64,000 nt of DNA from Mimachlamys varia (GCA_947623455.1 OX392541.1:11598719-11662718); one strand, 5' to 3'. Shown: positions 49,500-60,679, counted from the first letter of the stretch. The notes: generated by a model not told the origin, from the letters alone. Translations and numbers: made by a program.

Positions 49500-49815
49500 T
49501 CGTTGATCCAGTGATTGTTTTAATGATCGACATCTTGGTCTCATTTAGAAATATTTTGTATCTTTTTGTAATATGGAAATTGACGTCTTTAAATGTGCTC
49601 AGTGGTGTGCTTATTTAATGTGTTTGAGAATTATGACTCGGTTCTCACTTTGAGGACTTGGCATTTATTTTAATGTGACCAAGATTTACAAAACGGGCGT
49701 CGTCAATGAAGCAGAAGACGCTTACTCTTCCGGAACACCTGGTCTTATTCTCTTGTATTTTTACAAGGGTCTCCATGCAAATGTTCCTTTGATCATATTT
49801 GCCCCTAGTTTAATA
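49500..49815 (+). mobile_element. R3 retroposon tail, copy 13
   Basis: Runs from GATCGACATCTTGGTCTC through CGGGCGTCGTCAATGAAG and GCAGAAGACGCTTACTCTTC, then ends at CCCCTAGTTTAAT before the usual 3' terminus. Confidence 0.7.
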
Positions 49816-50490
49816 AAAAAAATCCATACATAAACTGCTAAATCAACGTTGCGAGAGTTTGAGCAAGTCATCACTGATGGTATCATTCTGACAACTTTAA
49901 CACGATATATTACTGATTTTAGTAATATAAAAATGGAAATGATAGTTTGCTTTCAAGGTCACAGGGGTCAGATATCTAAAAATCTTTAAATGACTATTTC
50001 TTCATTACCAGGAGACATACAGTGATGATATTTCGTCAGCTACATACAGTGAACATTTATGAATTGTTATTAGAAAACGTTGTCTGAAAAATCAACTTCC
50101 GGTTTTGGTGAGGGTCAAATTTGAAAAATGCTATTTTGGGAAACAAACTTTGAACAAACTAAGCATGCTTTTTTATTGGCAGTTACTGGTGGAAGAGAAG
50201 CTATTCGTAAATTATGTAACAGTTGCCTCCCTTTTACCAAAGACCAGAGTGGCCGTTGATGTGAAAAGCCCGTCACAAATTGCTAGCCAACAATTTCTAG
50301 TCTAAAAATTGAAATGAGTTTGCAAACGAACATTAATTTGGCAATTATTCGTTGAAATAGATTGGTCTGCCGTAGTTTGCTAATTAAAGGTATTTGAATT
50401 GAAAAACTAGATGTTTCGATATTGTCTTATTATTATCGTTGACATGCTATGTTTGACGATGCAACATCATTCATCATCTTCAAACATCAA
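49816..50490. other. No recognised gene
   Basis: A 66-codon ORF at 50105-50305 ends LLPKTRVAVDVKSPSQIAS. It has no family I know. Confidence 0.4.
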
Positions 50491-50496
50491 TTCATC

Positions 50497-50528
<32 letters not shown>

Positions 50529-50537
50529 CATCATCAT
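50491..50537. repeat. (CAT)n microsatellite
   Basis: About fifteen trinucleotides with one CAC interruption. A G13 tract follows at 50681-50693. Confidence 0.9.
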
Positions 50538-50810
50538 TATGGCATCCTTCTCATCTAAAATGACTATTTTTCCTAGGAGTTTTTTCTCCAGAATAGCATG
50601 TCTCTGAAACATGTCACTCAGACGTTTTATCATATCCTCTCACTTTACAGATATTTTCACATCCCATAAATATATCGTGTGGGGGGGGGGGGGTGTTCGT
50701 CTTGGTTTTTTTCTGTAAATTTGATGTCATGCACAGTGAAGCAACAAGAACGTGTTGGCCCTATAGATATAACCTGTTCCACAATTTTAAAGATATCCGC
50801 CGCAATATCC

Positions 50811-51134
50811 TCGATATCCAAAGGTTACGATCACTTACGCTCTCTACACCCCTGGCATATGGCATGACACAACTGAAAGTACGCTCAAATGAAACAATCT
50901 GACCAATCGCTAGGCTGCATGCCTGTCCTTTGAAGATTACAATTGAGCTGTAAATGACTTCAAAGCCTGTCATTTTTTACCGTTATGTGACCTCTAGATT
51001 ATCTTGATATGCATCAAAGGGTCGAACGATTCTTCTTGCCTCGTCAACAGAGTTGTACACACAGGGCCCTCAGTTTTGCGATGACATATTCCAGGGGTGT
51101 AGAGAGCGCAGGTGATCGTAGCCCCTGTCTATCG
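50811..51134. mobile_element. Fold-back element with ACGATCAC arms
   Basis: The left arm (50811-50877) has TACGATCACTTACGCTCTC and TACACCCCTGGCATATG. The right arm (51069-51134) is its complement with a few differences. The centre is about 190 bp. Confidence 0.75.
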
Positions 51135-51220
51135 GGGATGCAGCCTTGCAAAGCGAAGCGAAGCCAGTTGGATGTAGCTTTTACCGCCTAAACATGTAAA
51201 TTTACTCTGAGGCCCCAATG

Positions 51221-51523
51221 TAGCTGAAACCACAGGGACCTGAACATTTGCTTCAGCTAGTTTTGGACCTAAAATATGGTGTTTAGAGTAATTTTACACA
51301 TTTGTGGGGGGGGGGGGGGGGGTTAAGATCAATTTTCGATAAAAGTGTCCCCTCAATGGTAATAAAAACCATTAAGGGGGCACTTTTGTCAAAAATTGAT
51401 CTTAACCCCCCCACCCCCCCCCCCCCCCCCCCCCCCAATGTGTAAAATTACTCTAAACACCCTATTTTAGGTCCAAAACTACATTGTAGCTGTAACAATT
51501 CTCAGTTCCCTGTGGCTGAAACA
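51221..51523. mobile_element. Large fold-back element with opposed poly-G and poly-C tracts
   Basis: Arms of about 125 to 155 bp pair around AATGGTAATAAAAACCATT. The left arm carries G17 (51306-51322). The right arm carries a long C tract (51405-51436). Outer segments include GTTTTGGACCTAAAATA and its complement. Replication slippage or sequencing error at the homopolymers is likely. Confidence 0.8.
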
Positions 51524-52077
51524 AGTCCTTGTGGTTTCATGGGTAAAATTATTTGTACATAGGCCTCGAACTAGCGATGCAGTAACGGAGGGAAAGTCAA
51601 AGTGATTATTTTGTGAAATTCCTTATTACCTGTACAACTACATTTCTCACTTCACTGATAAAAGTTATGGTAACTATGTTTCTCATACTCACATCCTCAC
51701 AGTAAAAAAATATATATATATAAAAAAACACTTACCGACAAAAACAATAAATGATTAATTATTTCACAGAAAAATAATGTAAAGTACAAATTATATCATA
51801 AATCTTTTTATTTTTCTGATAAAGACAATGGAAATACAAACATTTCATGTGTAAAATATCTATAAAAAGTTATTTACCACAATGGAAAATATATCAGCTT
51901 TATTTTCAACCGTGAAACTTAGTATTTCGCGGGAAGAAAACGTAACTTGCAATTGTTCAATAGAAAATATGTAAACTAATTATTATGTATATTTACATAT
52001 CCAGTTCATAGAGACCCGGACTAAATTAATCTTCTGGGACCAATGTATGTTATTTTCCAATAAAACACACTTGGACA

Positions 52078-52135
52078 TTGTGACGTCATCATGTTTATGG
52101 CTAGCGCGCGCCATTCAATATATATACGCCATTGT
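52078..52135. promoter_or_regulatory. CRE-containing CpG-rich patch
   Basis: The patch contains the cAMP-response palindrome TGACGTCA, followed by the CpG-dense GCTAGCGCGCGCC and a TATATATA stretch. It lies about 0.9 kb upstream of the candidate first exon. It may be an alternative promoter or an enhancer. Function is not shown by sequence alone. Confidence 0.2.
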
Positions 52136-52640
52136 ACATTCTAATTAAATACACATAAAATAAATGTTTAAATGAGCAGTCAATCTTTAAATATTTTGTT
52201 ACCATTAACTTTTGTATTTCGTCGTGGTAACACTAAATAAATGTCATTAATTACCACAGAGAGAAGATTGCAATATTATTACTAAAATAAAACTGGACAT
52301 CGATCTTGATACATGCACAGGGCATATATATATATTAGATATATAACTATGTAACGTTACACTTTTTCAAAAATTAAAAAAATGAAATGAAGTAAGTTTG
52401 TCCTGTTAAATACAATCAGTCTTGTTAGCCCGGATAGAAACGCAAAGCTAGAGGACCAAATAAAATCTATCTGTATATTAAGAAAAAAATGAAAGAAACT
52501 TTTGATATGATTCTAGCTATGTGAACTCGTGTATAGTAATTGGGTTTAATTTCATGTATAAGCTTAAGTCAAAATACATGTGGTTTTATTTTTTTTAATT
52601 TAGGCCTAGTGGACGTATTTGTTTTAATTATTAATTACAA

Positions 52641-52664
52641 CAGGGACGTATATATACGTCCCTG
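52641..52664. mobile_element. 24-bp perfect palindrome with 7-bp target duplication
   Basis: CAGGGACGTATA is followed directly by its complement. The identical heptamer ATTACAA flanks it at 52634-52640 and 52665-52671. The pattern is that of two transposon ends joined with no interior. Confidence 0.65.
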
Positions 52665-52774
52665 ATTACAAAGATTAATGTATTTTAATGATAATCATTT
52701 GATATAAAGCACATATTAATCTTAATGCAAAATTAAAATAATTAATTTTAAACTGAAAAAGATATCAGCATTGT

Positions 52775-52810
52775 CAGGGACGTATATGCGAGACACATTA
52801 TACGTCCCTG
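52775..52810. mobile_element. 36-bp inverted-repeat insert with 7-bp target duplication
   Basis: CAGGGACGTAT and ATACGTCCCTG enclose 14 bp. The heptamer GCATTGT flanks it at 52768-52774 and 52811-52817. The ends are identical to those of the palindrome 110 bp upstream, but the target sequence differs. Confidence 0.65.
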
Positions 52811-52989
52811 GCATTGTCGAACTGTCCAAGACCGTAGTTTGGTGTATGTTGCAGAATTTAAATATACGTGTTCTATGTATACGTAGCTAATTAACCACAC
52901 AAGTAACCTGTCCTGTCTTCCTATGATTCGTGTAGGAAAAGCATATATTTCCCTGTCATTCGCAATGTATTTGTCTACTACTTTATTTT

Positions 52990-53089
52990 TCAGTGTGATT
53001 CATAGACGCTTGAATAAGGCGGGGTTTGTAGTTCATCGCCCCCGGTGTTCTGTAATGCTGCGACCTGTAGCGCTCTTCAGTGGAAGAAG
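52990..53089 (+). promoter_or_regulatory. Candidate promoter and noncoding first exon of the BTB gene
   Basis: This stretch is richer in GC and CpG than its surroundings. It contains a GC-box-like GGCGGGG and ends in AAG|GTAAGG at 53089/53090, a good splice donor. An ATGGCAGCC motif resembling a YY1-type initiator element lies just downstream near 53119. It could be the 5' UTR exon that splices to 60523, about 7.4 kb away. No transcript evidence is available, and another gene could also use it. Confidence 0.3.
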
Positions 53090-55059
53090 GTAAGGAATTT
53101 CGTAAATAATTTCAAATATGGCAGCCACACATCAGACGAGTTGAAGTACGCTATCGACGAACGAGAAAAAAGGGTTAGTTCTGCGTTAATGCGATAAAAT
53201 TAAATTACGTATCAATCTGTCTTGTGACCTTAATGCTGTTAAAAACCACTGGGTAACAAATCCTCGCCGTACGTATGCTGTCAATGGCACGCGAGCTGGA
53301 TGGAGATGAAAAAAAATCAATGACCTAGTTTTGAGTGAGCTCATGTGACCTTGGCCTACTGTTGTGACGAGTGGTAGGCGAGACTAGCCACTGAGAATTA
53401 ACTGTTCGTTGGATGGTATGCTGGGACGGTGAGAAGGTGCACATTTGAAGGTACATATACACACGTGTTATGTTGTTTGTATATTTTCTAAACACGACTT
53501 CGGCAACCTGTTGATGGTGCGTGTGTATTGCATCTGTGCATGCTATTTTGCGCATGCGGAGTGCTTGTGAATAACATTGTGTGTAGTATCGAACAGCTGA
53601 TTCTTAGGTTCATGAAGAACAGTCGTGTCTGGATGATAATGTGTTTGGCATTTTTATTTTTTTAGAAAGATTGACATCACTGCACGTGGTTTTAATTGGT
53701 ATGTTCGGATGACATATTAAAATCCGAGCCCTAGTTTTCACAACACGTAATTAGATTTACCTATAAAACAGCAAGTTACAGCAAAAAAATCGGATTTCAG
53801 TACAAATGATTTTGAGGTCAAACTTCTTTTTCATGTTAATGATATATTTTTGGCATATATCCACATATAAAATGTTACTGTCTATGGCCTTAGGGGAATG
53901 AAATGGATTTATATCACTTGTGTTCAAATTCTTTTTAAGAGGGAATCTCAGAGAACTGGGTGAAAAAAAGTCGCTGATATTGATTTCATTCTAGTCTGCT
54001 TCATCTCATTAGTTGAAAAAAATGTAATGACCCACTAACTCTGAAGGGACCTGTACAGTAACGATTTTTTATGTAGGTCAAATTGACACAGACCTGAAGA
54101 AAAAATATCATGTGACGATCACGATCTACAACTTGTCTGGGATGTAAATTATATAGCTATGAGCGAAATGAAATTAGGAAGTTTTTGTGTTCATCAGTTT
54201 TGATAATAGGATTAAAAAATAATAGTAAAAGCACAGACTAAGTCCGTGATAAAAGAGACCGACAACAACATAATAAAACGTAATAAGCAGTGTGATATAT
54301 ATTGGTAAGTATAATTCAAGTCCTCTTAAACAAAAATAGAAACGTATTTGTTTGTTATTGATAATTTGATATTATTATCTGTTCATGTTTTGGTTTCTTT
54401 CATAAAGTTTTCTGATATTGATATATGTATAATCATATGAATGTTTACCTACTTGAGCTGGGTGCGAGGAAATAAAAAAGTACCACACTTAATAACCATG
54501 GTATATACCGAGGAATATTTCAACTAGCAAATATGTTCCTGCTAGTTTTTGTTCTCATGACGCCAATCAACAAGATTTTTTTCACTTTATTGTTTAATCA
54601 GGTGTGGTTATAATTACAGTGTATGTATGCTTTATTAATTTCGTTTCATATTCTACCATTTGGCTAAAATTGGACATTTTCATCCCTGAATATTTTTTAA
54701 GGAGAAATGATTTCCAAAGTACAATCTTGAATGCTGATCGACACAAACAGGTTATATTATAAGTGGATTATCTTTATAAAATTGCCAGCTAAAATCCTTA
54801 TTACAATAGATTGGTGTTTTAGCAGCTTCTTATTAGAAAAATATGGATTGAGAAACCATATATATACACTTTCCTTCATATTACTGACGAATTACAGAAA
54901 ATAATTTTCAATTTGACATTGATGTACGTGAACAAATGTATGTAATTAGATACAACACCAATTTATCAGTGTTTGGTTTCAATTTAAATCAATTTTACTA
55001 TTGTGTGTCGATCAATTTTGTATGAAGATGTTTCAGGGCTATACTACAGTTATGAAATT
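53090..55059. other. Presumed upstream intron, no coding sequence seen
   Basis: No exon or transposon of recognised family. From 53100 to 53300 the sequence remains moderately CpG-rich, as expected next to a promoter. Confidence 0.4.
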
Positions 55060-55147
55060 AACTCATTTCACCCCAGAAATTTCATAATGAACTATTCCAA
55101 CATTTGAAATGGAAGTGTTCAAAACTTTCTTTAAGGATGAATGAGTT
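55060..55147 (+). mobile_element. R4 short MITE-like repeat, copy 2
   Basis: AACTCATTTCACCCC at the left and GGATGAATGAGTT at the right form short inverted ends around TTTCATAATGAACTATTCC. Confidence 0.65.
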
Positions 55148-57506
55148 AAAGGGGAGAACTGCTAAAATTACCCAATTCTAAAAGGCTGAAGCCAGAAACA
55201 AATATGTTTCCGGTATCCCAACTGAGTGACCCTAGATTTTACTGCTGACCCCAACTAATTTATCACCTCCTTGTATCTCAAATTAATTTATGAGCCTAAC
55301 AAAGTTCACAGCAACCCAATAAAGTGTACCTTCCTTCCTGTTCTGGGAGTCTGACCTTATTCTGGACAACCTAATTAAGGCACTGAAAAGTGTGGAAAGC
55401 TATTGTAAAATTTGAAATTTTAAGCATGATACGATTATCAATTCATGACAAATAAGAATAAATTATTAGCCTACTGTACTGCATGCCTACGCTCTTTTTT
55501 AAGCATGTCATAATTACCTGAAACAAACATCTATTTTTAGGGGGGAAGGGGTCTTAATCAGGGATTACTTTGGGGTGAGATTTGGGGATTTTTACCCATA
55601 TATTTCCTAAAAATTTCATTAAAATTTCAAAATAGTGTATCTTTCTTCAGAAAAATCACATAGAAATTTCACTAATCTCATAAAATCCCTCAAATTCTCC
55701 CATAGGTTTACAGAGCCTGAATTATCCCTGCTTAATAAATAATTTATATGACTGGCAATTGTCATAAATAAGTTGATTTCTATAGCCATTATGTTCTATT
55801 TAGTAGAGTTAAAAGAGTTTAAATGCAGTGACATTTGAAATTAAATAATTATTATTGTAAGAAATACTCTAAAATATTAATTTGTATTGAAGTGTTTAAA
55901 CTTGTATGCTATTTTATTACCGTTTTTTTCTTTTTCTTTTAGCCACTAGCTAACTCGATCTGTGCCATCAAAATCTTTACACAACAATTGTGTTTTTTGA
56001 TACCCTGATAATTTTTACCTTGCCTATGTGTCTATTCTTCCAAAATGGTACTGGGCAAATTGGGACATATATATATATATATTCAGACTTTAGGGATCAT
56101 ATATAATAGAAAATAGTATATATTTGAATCAGTCCAATTCTGCTTCATGTAAGACCCTGATTTGATATAATTTTAGCAAAAAATATACCGTATATATTTC
56201 AAATCTAATTGAAGGGGTTAGAAATCTTTCAATGTTATGATCACTTACATTATTTTGAGTTTAATCTACCAGGTATATTATATTTATATTTTATTAACAT
56301 TCCCAATTTCTAGCTATCGGTTATTTTGTTAAACTTGAATGCAGAAAAAAGTTGCAAAGCGACTTCATTTTTTTTCCGATTTTCTAATATTTGAACTTTT
56401 CCCCTCCCCACCGTGACATACCCTCACCAGTTTCTGTTTGGCTGACAATTTACAAGTTAGCTCATGAGAATTTTATTTATAAATGTTGGGTTTTTTTCTC
56501 CAAATTTCTTGGGCTGAAATCTGAAATTGATAAAGTTACATGTCCATGACTGTGTTGGGTTTTTTCTGCAAAAGATTACAACATGTCAGTTTTGATTGAT
56601 GAAAGTCATATGGCCATGCAATGATCAACTTACAATTTATTTTCATGAGTCCTTTTTGTAAATATTGCCAAGAACTATGGGTCCCATAATGTTTAATTGA
56701 AGTATTTCAAGAATTTCTATGAGTCCTTTCATAATTTTATGAGTACTGCATGGTCTCAGAACCCGCACGTAGATTGAGCACTGCCATGTCATAAATATGG
56801 TATTACACATCTGTAATAACACTATTGTAACGTCATAAACAAATGACGTCATATGTTTGTTTCGGTAGTGAAAATCATACCATGAAAGTAGAAATTTGCT
56901 TGTTTTATAGAGAAAGCGTTCTGGAGTTTCATTTTTGAATGCATATAATTAAGTTATGTGATAAATAAAATCTTACATTCGTGTCAATGTATTGATGAAA
57001 ATTCATGTATTTACTTATAAGTACTAATAAGTTGGTAACACCTCATCATATTATGTGTTACTATTGCAGTGTGCGAAAGTAATGATAGACCAATAGACCA
57101 AGGCCACAGGAAAACCTGTCGGTCTATGCAAAATGCTAGTATTGTAGACCAGCTGATGTACGTCTAAGCAATTTAATTGCTCATGTATGTCGAAAAAGTA
57201 TCAAAACTGTTTGAATGAATCATATCAATTTCATTTTTCTTGCGTGATTAAATCATATCAATTGCATTTCTCTTGTGTGATGTTTGTTTTGCTGAATTTG
57301 TCATTGCAAATCAAGTTTTGTTCATACATTGGTTGAAGGAGGGGAGATCACTCTTTATTCAGCTGTTTATTGACACAGATGGAAAAATTCAGTCTTCAGA
57401 AATTTTGTTGGGTTGTGCAATTTGAAATGTTCATAAACATATATGTATGGAACTTAATGAATTACTTTCGCACCCTTGAGTATTGTACTGTATTTATAGA
57501 TAAATT
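55148..57506. other. Presumed intron, no gene recognised
   Basis: AT-rich with an (AT)n run near 56069-56081. The 69-codon ORF at 56643-56852 has no domain. Confidence 0.4.
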
Positions 57507-57565
57507 GCACCCCTGGAATTTCAAAGTGAACTATTTCAACCTTTGAATTGGAAAAGATCAAATGC
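57507..57565 (+). mobile_element. R4 repeat, partial copy 3
   Basis: GCACCCCTGGAATTTCAAAG and CCTTTGAATTGGAAAAG match the R4 core. The right end is missing. Confidence 0.5.
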
Positions 57566-57979
57566 ATCAATTTCATTCTTTAGTGATGACACGTCGGTTC
57601 CATTTTTGTTGTGTTGTTAAAGCAAGGCCATTTGTGTACATTTATAATGTGTGCTGGAGACAGGGTACATGATGTATGTTGTAGTCTGAAGGGTTCTGAC
57701 TCTCTGACCCGCTAAATATTTGGACGACAGGTGGGTGCGAGGGTCAGAATTCCTCCTTAGTGAAAAAGTGGAAATTTTACAGACCCGTACACGGGTCGCC
57801 GTTTAAGCCATGTTTAATAATATGAAACAGTTTCGATCACAGTAACTTTGATATCAGTACTATGGGTCTACAGTTCTGATTTTTGCAATGGAATTTCTAT
57901 AGAGTTCAACATCCATATGGATTCAAAGTGAGAATAAATTTTGGGGGAAATTCAAATTTTTGCTCTGTTTTGGACTTAA

Positions 57980-58421
57980 AGGCCCAATATACGTAAATTT
58001 AGGGAAATTTTCGTGATTCTGAAAAATTCTGAAAAAAAATCCAGTCGATAACCATGGAAAAATAAGCCTAAAACGAAGTAAACCTGAGCGGTAACTAACA
58101 AGAAACTCTGGACAAAAAAATCCAAAGTATTGAGAATAATTCAGGTGGGGCCCACTTCAACAACAAACCGGAGGTAGAAGACGGTTCGAAATGGACGCAT
58201 GTTTACAAATAGCGTGTTTCAACTGCTGCTGTACCGGTAACTGCGAAAGAATTCATCTTGAATATTGCCGATATCAGTTAATCTTAGCTAAATCTATAAA
58301 TATAATAAGTTATTAGGCTTGATTTTCGCTTCAAGTTTTTTGCATGGTTGTCAACTGGAATTTTTTTTCAATTTTTTCAGAATCCATAAAAAAATGTCCT
58401 GAAGTTACGTATATTGGGCCT
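57980..58421. mobile_element. TTAA-flanked MITE, copy B (full, 442 bp)
   Basis: TTAA at 57976-57979 and 58422-58425 flanks AGGCCCAATATACGTA and its exact complement. The inverted arms reach about 90 bp inwards, where CCAGTCGATAACCATGG matches the complement of GCATGGTTGTCAACTGG. Nonautonomous. Confidence 0.8.
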
Positions 58422-58500
58422 TTAAATTTGAGCGTAGCTTCACTAAAAATGTAAAATCTCAATTGATGTCTTCTTTGTTTCAAATGTGTCATTCAACATG

Positions 58501-58533
58501 TAGTTATCTCCCTTTGCAAAAGGGAGATAACTA
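58501..58533. repeat. Perfect 15-bp hairpin
   Basis: TAGTTATCTCCCTTT, a 3-base loop GCA, then the exact complement. The phrase GTTATCTCCCTT also occurs singly at 21317 and 26093 within the 322-bp duplicate, and is frequent in mollusc DNA as I recall. Confidence 0.8.
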
Positions 58534-59874
58534 AATGTTAAAAATTAACACACGTACAGACTATGTTAACCTGGTTAAATTCATGGGCAAATGAAATAGA
58601 TATCATTTGGTAGTTCATTGAGTCCAACTTGAGCAAGAATTGAAATATACATAAGTATGTTTGGTTGATGAATTTGTCAATGGCAATTTTTATGGTGTTC
58701 AGCATCAATTTAATGGCTTCAGATATGGAATTATGCGAAGGCGGACTGCAGGGATAAATTATATAGTCCTCTTTTGAATAGCGCTTGAAAGTAAAATATT
58801 AATGTGACTGTGAAGTGATCACATACCATCAATCTGAAATTATGACACTCCGGGTTGATTATACTCGCAGTCTCCATGCTTTTAATTAGAATAATTCTGA
58901 CAAATGGTACGGAACACGTAAATGGATAGGAATACAATACCCATAAACGGCAGATTTTAATGTTTGACACTCCCCATAACAGTGAACCTTGCTGTCTATT
59001 GCAACGCCGTATGAATATTTGATAGCTGGCAGGTGTGTACCAATGTACTTTAACAATGGTAATTATTCCCTCCCTCGCAATGTGATACATGAGCTCATCC
59101 TACACCAATTGTCAGTATTAATGAAACCGTTTTTACTCTGGGTCTATTTAGTTGTCAATATTACCAAGTCACGGACAATTTTGGATTTTTTTTTTTTAGC
59201 AATGACACACCGTTCATTCTTCGACTGTTTATTTATTTGTAGTAAAACATTTGATTGTACTAACACAACAAGTGTCATGATCCTAACATCACACAGTAAT
59301 CATGACATACAAATTGTAAGTGCTTTGATTGACTGCTTTGACAGGTAAATTTCTACGGAATACTTGCATGCATTTAAAGATTTATTTTGTCTCCTTTTAC
59401 ACCTTTTCGATTTGCCTCTCATCCTCGAAATAATTCAAGGGGTAATATTGATCTGTCATCTCCCATTATACAACTGTAGCACATGCTATTACGCTACTCG
59501 CAACACGACAATGCATCATATTAATTGTATGCGAATTAGTAACCATCAGTTTCAATGCATATTTCATGTGACATTGATAATGGTGTGCGATGTGTACGGT
59601 TCGCAGTATCTTTTCATTTTTCACTATTTTCTTTTAACAAGATATAATATAATAATCAAATATGGATATGTTTCTTGGACAAAAATATTTCTCAGCCCTC
59701 ATGTAATTAAAGTTTGCAAGCACTTAGTTAGGATTGCAAGCTCTTGCAAGCTTGAATGTTCTGACAAGCCAAACTTTTACATTCTAGTTGAGATATCCCT
59801 GTCAAAAGAAAAAAATCCAGGTATAATTAAAATAATCATGATAAGTATTGTAACTTGTAAGCAATTAGTACCTC
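58534..59874. other. Presumed intron with two chance ORFs
   Basis: ORFs at 58989-59348 (119 codons) and 59364-59894 (176 codons) are rich in Ile, Leu, His, Cys and Tyr with no domain. The second runs into a SINE. I regard both as chance. Confidence 0.45.
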
Positions 59875-60025
59875 GAGAAAACCAGAGTACCTGAAGAAAA
59901 CCCATGTGGTCGGGCAGGTGACCCCATACACATACTTTTTCACGTCCGGTCGGGGAATTAAACCCCAGCTTACCTCGGTGATAGGCAAGTGTGCTATCTA
60001 CTGCACCACCCGACTGGCGACCACC
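59875..60025 (-). mobile_element. tRNA-derived SINE, - strand
   Basis: On the minus strand the head has GGTGGTGCAGTAGATAGCAC (A box) and GGGTTTAATTCCCCGACC (B box), both foldable as D and T arms. The body CACCTGCCCGACC and GGTACTCTGGTTTTCTC is shared with the SINE at 30.96 kb. Confidence 0.8.
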
Positions 60026-60211
60026 CAACCGTTTCCAAACATTTTGACAAGAAATATAAAATAATATTAAATGTATCCTAGGCTAGTAAACATTTTTACA
60101 GTTTGTATTATATGCATTGTGATCCAGGTATTCACATCATGTATAAATAGACGATTTGCCACTAGTTTGATATATATATCACTTTGTGACATTGAAACAT
60201 CACTTTTTTAG

Positions 60212-60375
60212 GGATGTCAGGATTAGCGCAGTGGTAGCAGCCCCAAATAATTCTAGATAGGCGATTTGGTGCCATAGGTCGTGATTTTGAGACCCGGACA
60301 GGTCGCGAGTCAAAAATTGTCTTCTTTCGTCATAAATTGTCTTCTTTCGTCAAAAATTGTCTTCTTTCGTCAATT
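60212..60375 (+). mobile_element. tRNA-derived SINE with three 20-bp tail repeats
   Basis: The head AGCGCAGTGGTAGCAGCC (A box) and GATTTTGAGACCC (degraded B box) are followed by three exact-length 20-bp units, CAAAAATTGTCTTCTTTCGT type, at 60311-60370. It ends about 150 bp before the splice acceptor of the BTB exon. Confidence 0.65.
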
Positions 60376-60530
60376 GTGTTTCTGTAGTATTTATCTAAAT
60401 ATTAAACCACAATGTATCATATGCACTTAGTGTTGTTGATCCGAAGGTTAAAATGTAAATTTTCTGTCATAATTGTGCCATGTTTAATATAGTAAACATG
60501 TTTTACGTACATATATTTGCAGGTCAAGCC

Positions 60531-60554
60531 ATGTCAATAACGTTACCAAGATGA
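60531..60554 (+). promoter_or_regulatory. Short upstream ORF overlapping the BTB start codon (AUGA)
   Basis: An ATG at 60531 opens a seven-codon ORF (MSITLPR) whose TGA stop (60552-60554) overlaps the BTB ATG (60551-60553) as ATGA. The two ATGs lie in different frames. The upstream ATG has C at -3 and T at +4, a weak context that favours leaky scanning. Stop/start overlap of this type can also permit reinitiation. The arrangement is seen directly; a regulatory role is an inference. Confidence 0.55.
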
Positions 60555-60679
60555 CGGCAGAGCACCAGCGCGTGCAGGCCGAGGGATATGGGGACTCGGT
60601 GGTTACACAGATGAAAAACCTCCGCACCAACAATGAGCTGTGTGACTTCAAGGTGTCGGCCGAGGGGCGGACATTTGAT
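60551..60679 (+). CDS. BTB/Kelch-like (KLHL-type) protein, first coding exon (partial gene)
   Basis: This exon encodes the first 43 residues of a BTB-domain protein, read from ATG at 60551 to a phase-0 splice donor (GAT|GTAAGT) at 60680. The segment LRTNNELCDFKVSAEGRTF matches the start of the BTB fold in KLHL proteins, where a helix carrying an LR motif is followed by an LCDV-type strand and a G-R-x-F turn. In that family the BTB domain binds Cullin-3 and dimerises, and a BACK domain and Kelch repeats follow to recruit ubiquitination substrates. Those parts lie outside the window, so the exact KLHL orthologue cannot be named. The upstream in-frame sequence offers no better start, and ATG 60551 has a purine at -3. 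The exon is GC-richer than the surrounding DNA, as expected for true coding sequence. The next exon, which should begin with the A-H-K/R-x-V-L-A segment, was not found before 64000. Confidence 0.88.

Larger units (their letters stand above)
60523..60679 (+). other. Internal exon with 5' UTR portion and BTB start
   Basis: A 3' splice site (TTTGCAG) ends at 60522, and a consensus 5' splice site GTAAGT begins at 60680, giving a 157-nt exon. Its first 28 nt are untranslated and precede the ATG at 60551. The acceptor implies at least one upstream noncoding exon. SINE sequence ends about 150 bp upstream of the acceptor, so the upstream intron has been colonised by retroposons. Confidence 0.75.

Noticed and set aside
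59364..59894. 176-residue + strand ORF, the longest outside the minisatellites
   Set aside because: Its composition is Ile/Leu/His/Cys/Tyr-rich, it lacks a domain, and it runs into a SINE. I judge it to be chance.
59940..60025. A tRNA gene on the minus strand
   Set aside because: The D-arm and T-arm segments fold, but the sequence continues into the same SINE body as at 30.96 kb.
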